Shown here one piece after another: positions 45,363 through 56,900 of a DNA stretch of 64,000 nt. The DNA comes from Berberis thunbergii (taxonomy: Eukaryota; Streptophyta; Magnoliopsida; Ranunculales; Berberidaceae): positions 124,001 to 188,000 of the forward strand of contig QNQO01005758.1 in assembly GCA_003290165.1 (NCBI GenBank), written 5' to 3'. The stretch's first letter is position 1. The number at the start of each line of letters is the position of its first letter. Made by a program: the position numbers and the translations under genes. The notes beneath the pieces are model-generated. The model was given only the letters and a program-made list of their open reading frames with translations, ran no database searches and was not told where the DNA came from.

Positions 45363-47756
45363 TGCTGCTTCCTTCCGCAAAAGCAAAATAAGTTGGATTG
45401 TGCCTATGAGCTGCTTCCGCATCTTTCAGTCAGGTTCCATTCCAGAAATGGGGCTGGAGAATGTAATCAACTGAGATTCAATATGCTTACATTTACTTGT
45501 ATAAAATTTGCCTTTTGTTCATCTCATGATTTCTTTCTGAAAAGACAAAAAATAGGCTAGCCGGTCCCTGGTCAGGATCATTTCATTGAGCCCTTCTTAT
45601 TAGCGAGGAAACCGGCGAGGGAGGGGGGCGAGCCCTTCTTATTAGCGAGGATCATTTCATTGAGCCCTTCTTCTTATTGAGCCCCCCTCCCTTGCCCGTT
45701 TCCTCGTCATTTAGAATTCCTGCATTTCATTAGTAGATGTCTGGCTTAGGAGGGTACATCAACAGTTACAATTCTTTCCATGTTCTATGATTGAAACTAC
45801 CCAACAGCACCAAAACAATACCAATATTAAATAAACTCCGCTACGTATGGAAGCATGTGATTAGGTTTGCAAATAGATGTTCTTTAAACTTGAAAACTTA
45901 CAAATTGATCCTTGTGGCTTTCATAAATAAAAACAGTAGAAATCAGAACAAGCAACATTAATAGAAGCTTTGCAGAATCTCTAGTCCATGAAGATGAGTA
46001 GATGATTGTAGTCACATACAGTCATATTATCAGGGAAATTAACCAATCTCAAAGGCGTTTTCAAGAGATAATTGCAACCTCAAATAGTGACATTATGAAA
46101 AGAAATAGGGATCACATTCTCATGTTTTTCAAATAAACTTGGTTGAAAAAACCACTTAGAATTTAAGCCAAGCCAAATAAAGGATTTGGTTCCTTCACTT
46201 TCAGAAAGCTTTTATTAACTCATTCGGAAAGTATTCACTTTCAGAATGCAAAAAAGATCAATTGATAAATCTAGTAAACAGATTAGACAAAGGTAAGGCC
46301 CCTCTAACGGTTAATTAGAGCAAGTTTATTTGAACCGTGGTTCAGAAAAATTCAATTGGTGACATAAATTTAGTGCCTGTAACAAAGTTGATTCCTGCAT
46401 ATAATTTGATGGAAAAATCCGATAGCATCACATGTGAAAATTTAAGACCTGAAACTTTTGCTAGAAAATAATAACGGGTGCAATGAATTAAAAACTAAAA
46501 ATGGCTTCTAATAATGCATTCAACTTGCATGAACTAATACATTTTCTTGATAACAGCAATGTCAGATAGTGCCATTGAAGTTATTAAGTGAGATGAAGAT
46601 ATCAATCCCTGCCAAACTGCGATGTAAGTAACTATCAAACAATCAACTAAGAAATTAAGATGAAGACGCTCCAAACTTTCCATGTTCATCATCTCCCACC
46701 AACTTCCTCCCTATAAAAGGAATTTCAAATGCTTATTGCCTTCTGCATTAAAGTTTGCACTAAAGTTCCGATGATTCATCTCTGTCATTGTAAAAATTTG
46801 GAGAAACAAATGAGACTCCGGACTTGAAACAGAAATATAGACACGTGCTAAAGCTGTTCTGCTCCCAACATCTCATGATGAAAAAAATGGAATAGTGACG
46901 GCTACATGAAGGCACCTATTCAGTATTCGTTGGTAGGCAGATGAGACGTAGCATCAACTTCTGTGAAAGAATTTTTCCCTTCAGTCCTTCAGTAATCATG
47001 AGCATAACCATCGTAGAGAAAGTAAATTGGAGAAGGATTAAGGGAGTAGTCAAAAAAAGAAATCCAAGAGAACTTCAAACATGTCCAGTTTATTATAAGC
47101 TCACTGATGGTTAATCACTAGTATATGGAAATAAGGCAAGAAACTGACCACTAATCAAGTTTTTGGTGGGTGCTAGTGTTCCTCGAAATCCGTAGTTAGC
47201 AAAATGAATAGGCATTCCAAAAAGATAATAGGTGTGTGTTAAGGTTCAGAATGTCATCTTACAGCTCCCACGGAATACTGCAGCTCAATAGTGATGGTGT
47301 GCAAAAACCATGGGAAAATGGTGTGAGATCTCAAATACTGATTCAGTTGCAATTGTAGCCCAGAATCACTTTTTCGATGCTGCAAATCTTAATTTAGCTC
47401 CATCTAGAATACCATGCCAAAACAAACACAGAGGAACATGTATTGGTGGCAGTAAAATTATCATTCTTTCTTCGCCTTTTTCAGCAAGCCGCCTTTCCTA
47501 GTTTAAGATGACTTTACAGGGTGGGGTCTATTTTGAGAAATAGTATTTGGAGGCCTTCAAGTATTGAAGACTTCCGCCTTGCCTTAATTCAAAGTAAAAA
47601 AAAAAATATTAACTTCCAGGAAGCCCAATTAATAAGTACCCTCTCTAACACTTGTTTTCAAGGTCTTGGAACCATTGTCTTGCCCATTCTCCAATCATTT
47701 GTCACACTCTTCCGATAAAGTACACCCCTCATGTGAGTTAAATTCCTCTGTCTCAC
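45363..47756. other. Unassigned intergenic DNA
   Basis: No convincing gene. At about 45585-45715 a small GC-rich patch has repeated GAGCCCTTCTTATTAGCGAGG words and ends CGTTTCCTCGTCATTTAG, which resembles the ends of the foldback MITE family at 52844-53032, so it is probably a scrambled copy. The rest is AT-rich without recognised repeats or domains. Confidence 0.4.
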
Positions 47757-49012
47757 CTATGGAGAGTGTTGATCTCCTCCTTTTTCAGGTTCAAGTTCAT
47801 TCATAATAACTTGGTAGTTACAATGAAACCCAAAGGAAATAAAAACAGAGCACCTGAAACATTCCTGATGCCCACCAACTGAGATCACCACATTGCCTAT
47901 AATCTCGTCAGAGCTTTTATCAATCCCTAATTCATCACCTACCAGCTCATTCAAGGTGTGCATCTTGTCTCCTACACTATGCAGTTTAAACCGGAAAGCG
48001 ATCGTAGTGCGATCTAGGACCGATTACGATTAAGCGTGATTAATCGGGATTGATCGGTCTACTTTAAATATTAATATATAATTTAATTTTTACTAATTTA
48101 CAACTAAATTTAATTATGCAGGTACCTAAACTTATTTAGGAACAACCAACACAACACAACAGCACAAGTAACAGCAAGTGATAGCAAGTTAGAACTTAGC
48201 AACATCACTCTACCAGTAAATAGCAATATGTAAATTCTAAAATTAACATTCAATCATTTAAAAAAATAAGCCGATATAGGTTATATCAGTAAAAATAATT
48301 TGCATTCAATAATTCATAAATAAACAGATATAAGTTATATCAGTAAAAATAAGTTATAGAGATAAATCGGCGAGTCGGCTGGACGATTAATCGGTTACTC
48401 GCCGATTTATCGACGATTTTTCGGAGTTCGCTAAACTCCAACCAATTTCACCCAGTTTGGTTATCAAACCCCGAATTACGATTAATCGCCGATTTTTCGC
48501 CGGATTAATAACATAGCTCCTACATAACCGATGGCATCTTTATCTTATCTGTTGCCTTTGATCCCAGCGAATTATCTTGATCCACTAATATAACCTATTG
48601 TACACAAAGGACCCCTGTCTTCATTGGATCCCACCCCAAGACACCACAGCCAACCCTCTCTCTTATCGAATCCCCACAATGGATCAGATTCATAATTAAT
48701 TAAAAGTTCAATATCTTGGCCATCGAGATGATGACGATGCTCCTCTTTGTGCCTCAAGATTAGTTTATCACAGGAGAAATCAGAGTCACAATTCACCTTC
48801 TGCTCTTCCCACTGTATAACATCAACATTCCCGACTGCAAAAATACGAAATCCTCTCCAATGGATGCCCTCCTGGGAATTTAAGTTCCACATCTGAGCTT
48901 CCTCTTTTGAACCCCACAAAATCAGTCCTCTATACCAATCTATAAGGATGATGAAAACAAAGGGGTCTTGAGGTTTCAGTAGTTTGTGAGTTGTTTGTTC
49001 TCCATTTTCCAA
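47757..49012 (-). pseudogene. Unrecognised coding-like stretch, split by a MITE
   Basis: Minus-strand open frames at 48572-49012 (146 residues, Trp- and Asp-rich, containing GSKEEAQMWNLNSQEGIHW and DKREGWLWCLGVG) and 47757-47963 (68 residues, with DELGIDKSSDEIIGNVVIS) lie on either side of a hAT-like MITE. I recognise neither. Both are longer than average for this AT-rich area, and the MITE target site joins the two parts, so they may be remains of one gene. No start context, splice model or homology supports them further. Confidence 0.25.
47977..48516. mobile_element. hAT-like MITE (540 bp)
   Basis: Flanked by the 8-bp direct repeat CTCCTACA (47969-47976 and 48517-48524). The ends are imperfect inverted repeats: CTATGCAGTTTAAACCGG on the left and CTATGTTATTAATCCGG when the right end is reversed. 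The ends also carry many short palindromic GATTAATCG-type words. The middle is AT-rich and non-coding. Confidence 0.8.
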
Positions 49013-51134
49013 TCAATACAACTGGAGCAACTACTGAGATCATAGTCGTCTGGCATTGGTCCTGTCCATCAAGCCCTCGACGAAAATCAAATCACACGAT
49101 TTCCGTGGTTTCACCAACTTCACAGTCGCAGTCATCACCTCCAATGCTGTCATGGCCCCATCATTCGCAGAAGCCCCACCTACCTTGGCTTTGGCAAGCT
49201 CCTTAGATCTACTCTCACCATCCACATGCCTCTGTTGCATGTTATTGTGAAGATCCACTTGATGACCACCGCTAGCCTCTGCTGCATGCTGTTACCATCA
49301 TCCAATTACAAGGCTATTTTTGCCTGGTGCATGAGGAAATATTTTAGACACAAGTTCATTTGAAGTCATCATCATCCTCACACCACATCATGTCAAAACT
49401 TCATTTGCTACCTATCTCAATGTTAACCTCTATACCATCTATAAACTCTCATTGAGGTTCGAAATGTTTCTCCGTGTGCTAGTCCTAGTTCATATCCAGA
49501 GGCCGCTGCAACTAAACAAATCATATTTGGCTTGAATGATATTTTCCATGGTTAGCCCTGAGCCCTTATACCTACTAAATCTCCATAGCCCTTCGCTCAT
49601 AATCGTCAAGTTTTCAATGGACCTCAAACAAATTTCAGAAGTGTCATTGCATGTTTTCAATGTGGATCTCATCAAAATTACCATGGACCTCATCAACATT
49701 TAAACCATATTATATGTAGCCACATTTTCTATGCCCTCAACAAAAATTTTGCCACTGGATATTTCTTATCTCGCCTAATTCCCCTATCCAAAAGTTGTGT
49801 ATCTCCCTGGATGGCCAAAGCTATTTGTCAATAACACACATCTACTCATTGCTTCCAATTTCCTCAATCTGGCTCCGTTATCTTTTTGCCTAAGCAAACC
49901 CCCTTCTGATCGACAACCACCATACGATACCTTCACACTTCTCCTTGTAATCTCCAAATACAATAAAATAAAATAAAATAAAAGGCTACAATGAAATTAC
50001 TAAGTCACCAAGTTTGGGTTTGGCCGCTTTGGGCCTAACCACCCTCATGGCTTTAAAACGTGTCATACCAAAGGGATACAAACTCGTTCATAAGTAGCTC
50101 ATTTTTTTCTCTCACCCAAGCCATCTGGGACTATAACACCTAGGTAAATTGCCAGCCTTTTCCCGCTCAATCAAGGTAGTCTGCCAGCCTTTGCCCGCCC
50201 ACTCAAGGTAGCCTGTCAACCTCTGCCCGCCACTCAAGATAGTGCCTCATAGCCGACCCACACAAGGGTGTTACATAGCTTGTCAGCCTCTGCCCGCCCA
50301 CTCAAGATAGCATGTCAGCCTCACAGCTCGCCCATACAAGAGTGTTACATTAACTGTCTAAGAAATCTCCAAGACATCAAGTTGACGGGGGAACCTTTAT
50401 AGGTTCACAACATCATGGAAAATGGAAATCTTCATCAAGGAAAAACGACTCGTGAGCAATGGGCATACTGGACACCATGTTTTCTTATTTGGGGTGAGAA
50501 ATAAATTTCTCGTGAAGATGAGAAAATAAATTGTGCAAGGGAATTGATTTCTATGTGCAATCTAGTAAACGTTTCTGGATTTCCCATGAAAAACCTTACT
50601 CTTGCAACCAAGTACAGCTTAACATTCTCTATTTCCTTTATAATAAATTATCAAAAGAAAAGGTTAAAAAAAGCTTACTGAAAATTAACTGGTTCCTTTA
50701 GGTTCAAACTCAAGTAAAAAGTACAAAAGGAGGCTTTCCAAGGAAAGACAATATGCTACTAGCATTACTAAACCAAATTAATATTGCTAGAGATCCAAAC
50801 CCCCACATTCGAACATTATACTGTGAGTCTGTGACTGACATAAGATTTTCCTATGTGAGCTATGGTGACAAACATCACACAATCTAGAGCAAACTTCATA
50901 TTTCTATCGAGTACAGTGGCGACAAGATATGCTGTAGGAGGCCCTTTACATCAAGGGAACTATATTTAAAGCACAAAAATTGGTGAAGAAGTGACCACAT
51001 TCATATTAATACTGGTTAGACATACATTTTCCTACAAAATACAGTTAGACTACAAAAGAAGTACAACGCTGGGCAATTTTTCCCTTACCTTGGCCTCTGC
51101 AAACGCTCTTGTAGGTCATCAGCCATGGCTTGCC
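49013..51134. other. Unassigned intergenic DNA with a minisatellite
   Basis: No gene recognised. The stretch 49040-49260 has a short minus-strand open frame (KVGGASANDGAMTALEVM) without known homologues. A tandem repeat at about 50130-50352 is listed separately. The right end should hold the 3' UTR of the ALP1-like gene. Confidence 0.35.
50130..50352. repeat. Minisatellite with CTGCCCGCCCACTCAAG core
   Basis: Several irregular units of about 40-45 bp around the core GTCAGCCTCTGCCCGCCCAC, and a longer-period part in which CACAAGGGTGTTACAT and TACAAGAGTGTTACAT recur. It is GC-richer than its surroundings and non-coding. Confidence 0.7.
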
Positions 51135-52521
51135 TCAAACTCTCTCCAAATAGTAAAATGACTTCTCATTGTCATGCACCTTTGTTGCAGGGCCATTCTC
51201 TTTCGGGTCCTTCCACAATGTGGGCTCTGGTTCCCCAGCTATCTGACAAATGTTATGCAACACACAGCACGCCACAATAGTCTGTGGAGCATGGTTAACC
51301 CCTACATTCAAATCCTGCAGAATTCTCCACCTCCCTTTAAGCAACCCAATAGCTTGCTCCACCATACCCCGCCCCTTCATCAAGGCTGCATCAAAAGAAT
51401 TCTGTGCCAATGTTCCGGTCCCATTCGAAGAGAAAGGTGTAAGTAGAAACGACATTAATGGATAACACCAATCACCACCAATCCAAGGCCGGACATGGTG
51501 TCCACGGACAGTTATCATAGAGTCCCGAAGAATCTCAGCTGAGGTAAGTCTATTATACAGAAGACTATCCCTGGAATATCAAAATAACAAAACCAATTCA
51601 GAAGACTTCACACAAATTTATACCAATTCTCTCAAAACCAAATTTGTACAAAATGCAAAGATGGAATTTTTATAATTTGTACCTGAAATGGGTAGCGTCG
51701 TCTGTGCCACCAGGGGCCTTGACACAAACATCCCAGAAGATTTTGCGATGATCGGCCACGACTTGAAGGAGAACAGAAGGGAACCCATGTTTACAGTTGA
51801 AAGTAGAAGGGTTGTAAGGCTGATGATGAGGGAGTTTAGTGAGCTTAATGGGGGTTCCATCAATTGCCCCACACATGTTGGGAAGCGAAGTAAGGTCCTT
51901 GAAGGCATGAATTATCTGAAGAAGGCGATGGCCAACTGGGATTTTGATGAATTCAGGGTAAAGCTTAGTGGCTAAAAGGCGAGTGACCATGTTAGTGATC
52001 TTGGAGACCAAGTAAGGATCAAGAGAGTATTTAGAAGCAAGGGTTTTGGCGGAATGGCCGTGTGCGAGGCGAGCGAGAACCATTGCAACGGCGTAATCGG
52101 AAGGGAGGGAGAGATTGGATTGTAGAATGTGGGGTTTGAGTTGGTCGACGAGACTGGCGAAGACGGGGTAGGAGAGACCGTAAGAGGAGCGCCATTGTGC
52201 GTCGCGGACTGGGGGTTCCATTGCCCAGATGTGCTCCGTTGAGAGGGCGCGGAAGGCGGAGATGGAGAGATCGGAGGAGGGGTTGTTGTGAGGGTGGGAG
52301 GGCTTGGATTGTTTGGGGGAAGAGGAGGGGCGGTGGGTGAGGGCATAGGAGAGGACAGAAGCGATGGTGAAGAAGAGGAGAGGGGCGGCGGAGGTGGAGG
52401 AGAGAGGAGAAGAGGGAGAGGATAGAGGAGAAGTGAAGGTGGTGAGAAGGGTTGTTGTGGGGTCGAGGTGGTTGTGGAGATGGAGGAGGTTTGAGAGTAG
52501 GAGGACTAGAGACGGATCCAT
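51135..52521 (-). CDS. ALP1/HARBI1-like domesticated PIF/Harbinger transposase
   Basis: Two exons: 52521-51683 and 51570-51135, joined at HF-R/DSLLY, 424 residues. The start MDPSLVLLLSNLLHLHNHLD matches the conserved beginning of this plant family. The DDE_Tnp_4 nuclease fold shows MCGAIDGTPIKL (first Asp), KAPGGTDDATHF, GGDWCYPL and GRGMVEQAIGLLKGRW (Glu). No terminal inverted repeats or partner Myb-like ORF flank it, and close homologues are conserved single genes, so it is a domesticated host gene, not a live transposon. ALP1 itself works with Polycomb complex PRC2; a chromatin role here is inferred. The C-terminus ends FYYLERV, whereas homologues continue in the +1 frame, which stays open to a TAA at 51085-51087; a 1-2-base indel seems to have removed about 18 residues. 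An upstream in-frame ATG at 52782 is less likely. Confidence 0.9.
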
Positions 52522-52843
52522 CTCTCTTAATCGAGAGTGACAAAAGAAGAAGACGAAGAAATGGTTTGTGTGTGCTTCTTCAGGGGGTTTTTGAGGGAGT
52601 TTGAGAGAGGAGAGAGAGGGAGGTTGGATCCTCCTCCATTTTCTTCTTTTCTTTAGTGGAAGATTTGTTGAAGGGAGAAGAAGAAGAAGAAGAAGAATAT
52701 GAACCACACTATTGGTGGTGCTCTCACTTCTGAGTTCGAGACTGGGATCCCGGGTTAGATCGGTTGGGTTTATTAACTCCATCTAGATCCCACAAAACCC
52801 CAACTGCTCTCACTTGGACTCGAGCCTCTCGAGGTTAAGAGCG

Positions 52844-53032
52844 ATTCTAAATGTCGAGGGAATGAGCGAGGAAACGAGCGTGGGAAATGAGGTGGCGAGG
52901 TGAAAGCCGCTCATTTTTTTCGAGATGCGTGTAAAAAATCAACGCACGTATTTCAAGAAAAATGAACGGCTTTCACCTCGCCACCTCATTTCCCTCGCTC
53001 GTTTCCTCGCTCAATCCCTCGACATTTAGAAT
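52844..53032. mobile_element. Foldback MITE (189 bp), near-perfect hairpin
   Basis: Starts ATTCTAAATGTCGAGGGAAT and ends with its inverted copy, and the inverted similarity covers some 70 bp on each side, leaving only a short loop near 52925-52955. It could fold into one long hairpin. The target duplication is not clear. Related degenerate copies sit at 38063-38229, about 45585-45715, and probably 53052-53160, the last with ATTCTAAATGTC at its left end. Confidence 0.85.
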
Positions 53033-53970
53033 TTTCCTTTCAATAATGCACAGGAATTCTAAATGTCAACAGGGGTTACATGTCTTCATGAATTTTAAGG
53101 GGATGAGTGATAATTAAAATCCCTTCCCCTCATTGTTTTCCTCGCCCATTCCCTCCACGCGTACAAGGGTTGAATAATGCAACATAATTAAATTGGTCTC
53201 ACCATCTTCTAATATAATGCACCGTGTTATTGATGTTTTTTCAATGGATGTTCCAGGTTTCCAAGTCGAAATGACTTTGGTTCCCTACGTAAGTTTTTGG
53301 TGCACCTCAAAATTTTGGGTATAGCAACTTTATAAACCAAAAACCTGGGTATAGCAATTATGCATACCAAAAACTGTGTTCATACATGTCAACAGTTATG
53401 CTTCAATATCTCAAATAACAACAATATGTTAATATTGAGTGATCAACTTTTAAATTAACTTTCAGTTTGTCAAAGCTCAATTGATCCCTTAATCATTAAT
53501 TTTGATGTATAATGAGGTTGAAAATTAAATATTGCCCACTGGTTTGTCACCAATTGTGTCCACCAAGTTTTTGTCATCACTGTGGTATGCAGCTTGGACT
53601 ACACATCCTTAAAACACAATGAAAGGAAAGTCGTAATCGATTGTGAGTGATTACTTATTCAATCAACCACCAATCAATAATCACATTTTTGTCAACAACA
53701 TTGAATTGGGGCATAATATTTGATATTTGACATTGAACCAACTCCATGCTTGGTTCCTATTTCTGCTTGTGCAAGAAGCATAGCAAGATGCATGATTTCA
53801 TTGTCCTTTGTAGCAGTCTATTCTTGATGACCTCCGAACTCGGGAAGAAATGTGAAGTGAACCACCGAATCCATTAATCCAACACTTAAATGATCGATTA
53901 AATATTCGGAAAAATAAAATCCGAAAACAAAATGAAATGGCATTGGTCTACAAGTTGATGACAAGTATGG
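53033..53970. other. Spacer between the MITE and LINE 2
   Basis: 53052-53160 holds a second, divergent member of the foldback family (ATTCTAAATGTC ... TTTTCCTCGCCCATTCCCTC). The remainder to 53970 is AT-rich with no gene recognised. Confidence 0.45.
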
Positions 53971-53999
53971 TTTTTTTTTTTTGGGGGGTAAATGTCTTG

Positions 54000-56900
54000 G
54001 CATATATATATTAAGTAATTACATAATATATATCCTGCATTAGAAGCCAATAAGTGAGCTTCAGAATTAAGTTCTCTAGGAATAAAATTACAAGACCAGT
54101 TTGAAAGATTGGATAAAAGTGACTTGATGCTAAAGACAATGGGTCGCCATATCCAGCGAAGATCCATCTGCGCGTCTCCTAAGTTAGAATGCAAAAGAGA
54201 ATGTAAAGCACCAAAGCCACCCAAGATCAGGCCTGGTTGCCAATGATGTGTCTGAACCATCAGAAGAGTGGCTTCCACAGCAAAGCATTCGACCATAGTA
54301 CTGTCAAAAAACTCGGCCAGGAATCCTGTTTGCATTGCTAGCACGGGTCCTACCAAAAGCATCCACCGCAATAACTTCAAAAGCTCTCTATTGCGATGAT
54401 GCAAAGAAACAACCATCATAAGTTACCAAAAACATCTCAGGAGTAAGAGAGGCAGAGATGGTACTAGAGTTTATGTAAAGAATGTTTAATCTGTGACATC
54501 TAACTGCCAAAAGTTGTTGATGGATGATTTGTAATTTGGAATCTTGGGAGTCTGAAAATGGCGATAGAGGGATGTTAGGGTCCGATAGGCTGGGTTGAAG
54601 TGATGTTGTTATAGCATCTGGTTTAGGGATGCAGTGATGGATCGGGTAGTCATGTATGTAGGGGGAGTTCGGAACCATTGGTTATACCAAGCCTTCCAGG
54701 TGCAATTGGCAGAACGAAAATTGTGGAATAGAGAATTTATCCTGCGAAAGATGATGGAGTTGTGGGACTGCCAAATGGAAAGAATGATAGCAGTAAATTG
54801 AGAGAGCGTTTCCTCTCGAGCTAAAGGGTGCGTTGTGGCTAAGTCCCATATGAATTTAAGAGATGCCTAAGGGGTTTGAAGTGGGAGATTGGCAACATTC
54901 CAATTGATAGGGAGAGGGGAGAGAAGCCAGAGCTTTTGGATCATAGGGCAGAGGAAAAAGAGGTGAGTGCAATCCTCTTGATTTTGCTAACAAAAGACAC
55001 AACAATCCTCAATAGGCATGTGGATGCGTTTGAGGTTAGTCATGGTCGGTAGAATATTTTGGGATACTTTCCACAGAAGAAGAATCACATTTGCTGAGGC
55101 TTTGATTCTCCATAATTTCCGGAGAATTTTAGGGGTGAGCTGATTTTTACTTTGGTTGGGCGAGGAAGGTTCCAATTCATCAAAGAGAAAAGCTTTAGTT
55201 GCGCTATTGACTGAGAATATTCCTCTTTTGTCAAATTTACAGATTAACATGACCTTATCTAAGGTGCGACGTATGACAATATCAAGGATATCTCTGACAA
55301 CCAAGGGTGGGAAAAGGCTGGTGATAAGGTCAACATTCGACCTGGGGCCCCGACCATCCTGGTTGATCCATAGGTTCCTGACTATGCTTAAAGAGTCAGC
55401 AATGGGCTGTTGAGAACGACACTCAACCAGCACTAGGTTGGGTTTCACCCAACAATCATTCTAAATACGAGTCTCCTGTCCAGATTTGATTTGCTAAAAA
55501 TGTGGTTGCTCATTTTTTAAAGGGCGGAGAGATTACCTTTCTAGGCAAAGGAGGCAGTCGCAAGTGTTCTTGAGAGTTGGAAAACACTTTTGTTGCGAAA
55601 GTACAATGCTTTAAAATGCACATTACATTGGGTTTGTGGGTTTGCTATGACATGCCACATGCTCTTTAGCTTTCAAGGCAAGATTCTTGATTCTTGCATT
55701 GAAAATATTCAGACCACCCAGAAGTTGTGGGAGCGTTATTCTGTCCCAAGTACAGAGGAATCTAGCTTTATTTTCCCCTGTTCCATTCCCAAAAATTCCT
55801 TGCCAATGTATCAATTTGGGTGGTAATCGGTCGGGGGAGAATGTAGGTTTGCATAGTATACACTGGGATTGAGTGTAGGACTGATTTTATCATCACCATT
55901 CTGCCCGCTTGAGATAGTATTTTGGTTTTTCAGGAAGAAAGGTTGGCATTGATTTTATCAATTAGAAATTGGAAATCAGACGCTTTCTTCTTAGAAAGAA
56001 GCAGATGTGTGCCAAAATATTTATCTTTCGAGTTGTACAGCTTGGACCCCAAAATTATATTAATCATTTTCGTATGTCTGGGGTGAACATTTGAGTTGTA
56101 AAAAATTGATGAATTATCGTAATTGACAGCTTACCTCGAAGCCGCACAGTAAGTCGATAACAAGTCTTTGATGGAATGAGCCTTGGCCAGAGTGGCTCTG
56201 CAGAAGATCATAAGGCATAAAGAAGATGATTGATTGAGGGAGCATGGGGACGAAAGATAAGGCCTTTGATGTCATTATTGGCCTAAACTCTAGCCAATAA
56301 ACGGGAGCACTTCAGCCACAATTATAAAGAGATAAGGCGAAAGTGAGTCACCTTGTCTGATGCCTTTGGTAGGTTGAATCTTGTCAATGGGAGAACTGTT
56401 AAGCAAGATCCTAAGATAGGAATTTGCAATACATTGTTCAACCAGAGTAACCCAGTCCTGGGCAAAGCCTAGCTGCTTAAGGACTTGTAAAAGGAAGTTC
56501 CATTCTACCCGGTTGTAAGCTTTGGCCATATCAATTTTAATTGTCTTCCAGCCATGTTTTTTCCGATGAGAGTGTTTCATCTGAAAAAATGCTTCATGGG
56601 CTAAGTTGACATTATCGGATATGGAGCGTCCTTTGAAGAAAACGCCTTGGTTGGGAGAGATGATGGAGTCAAGCAGGGGTTTCATGCGATTTGCAAGGAT
56701 CTTGGATATCAATTTGTAAATCACATTGCAAAGGCCCATAGGTCAAAATTTGTCAGGAGTGGCTAGATTTGAGACCTTGGGGATAAGAGCAAGGAAAATC
56801 TCATTGAGCTTAGGGTCAAGAGTTTTAGTGAGAAAGAAATTGGTGACCACCTCAACAACATCATGTTTAACAACATTCCAATAATGCTGAAAAAAAAGCA

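Noticed and set aside
39579..45367. A 5-bp target duplication for the chromovirus element
   Set aside because: CTGGT and TGCTG differ; only GCTG is shared and it is offset by extra bases, so I do not claim it.
51972..52543. Proline/serine-rich open frames on the minus strand (51972-52346 and 52031-52543)
   Set aside because: They are out-of-frame shadows of the ALP1-like coding exon.
51135..52782. An active PIF/Harbinger transposon
   Set aside because: No terminal inverted repeats, TTA duplication or Myb-like partner ORF around the gene, and the protein looks like the conserved ALP1-like host family.
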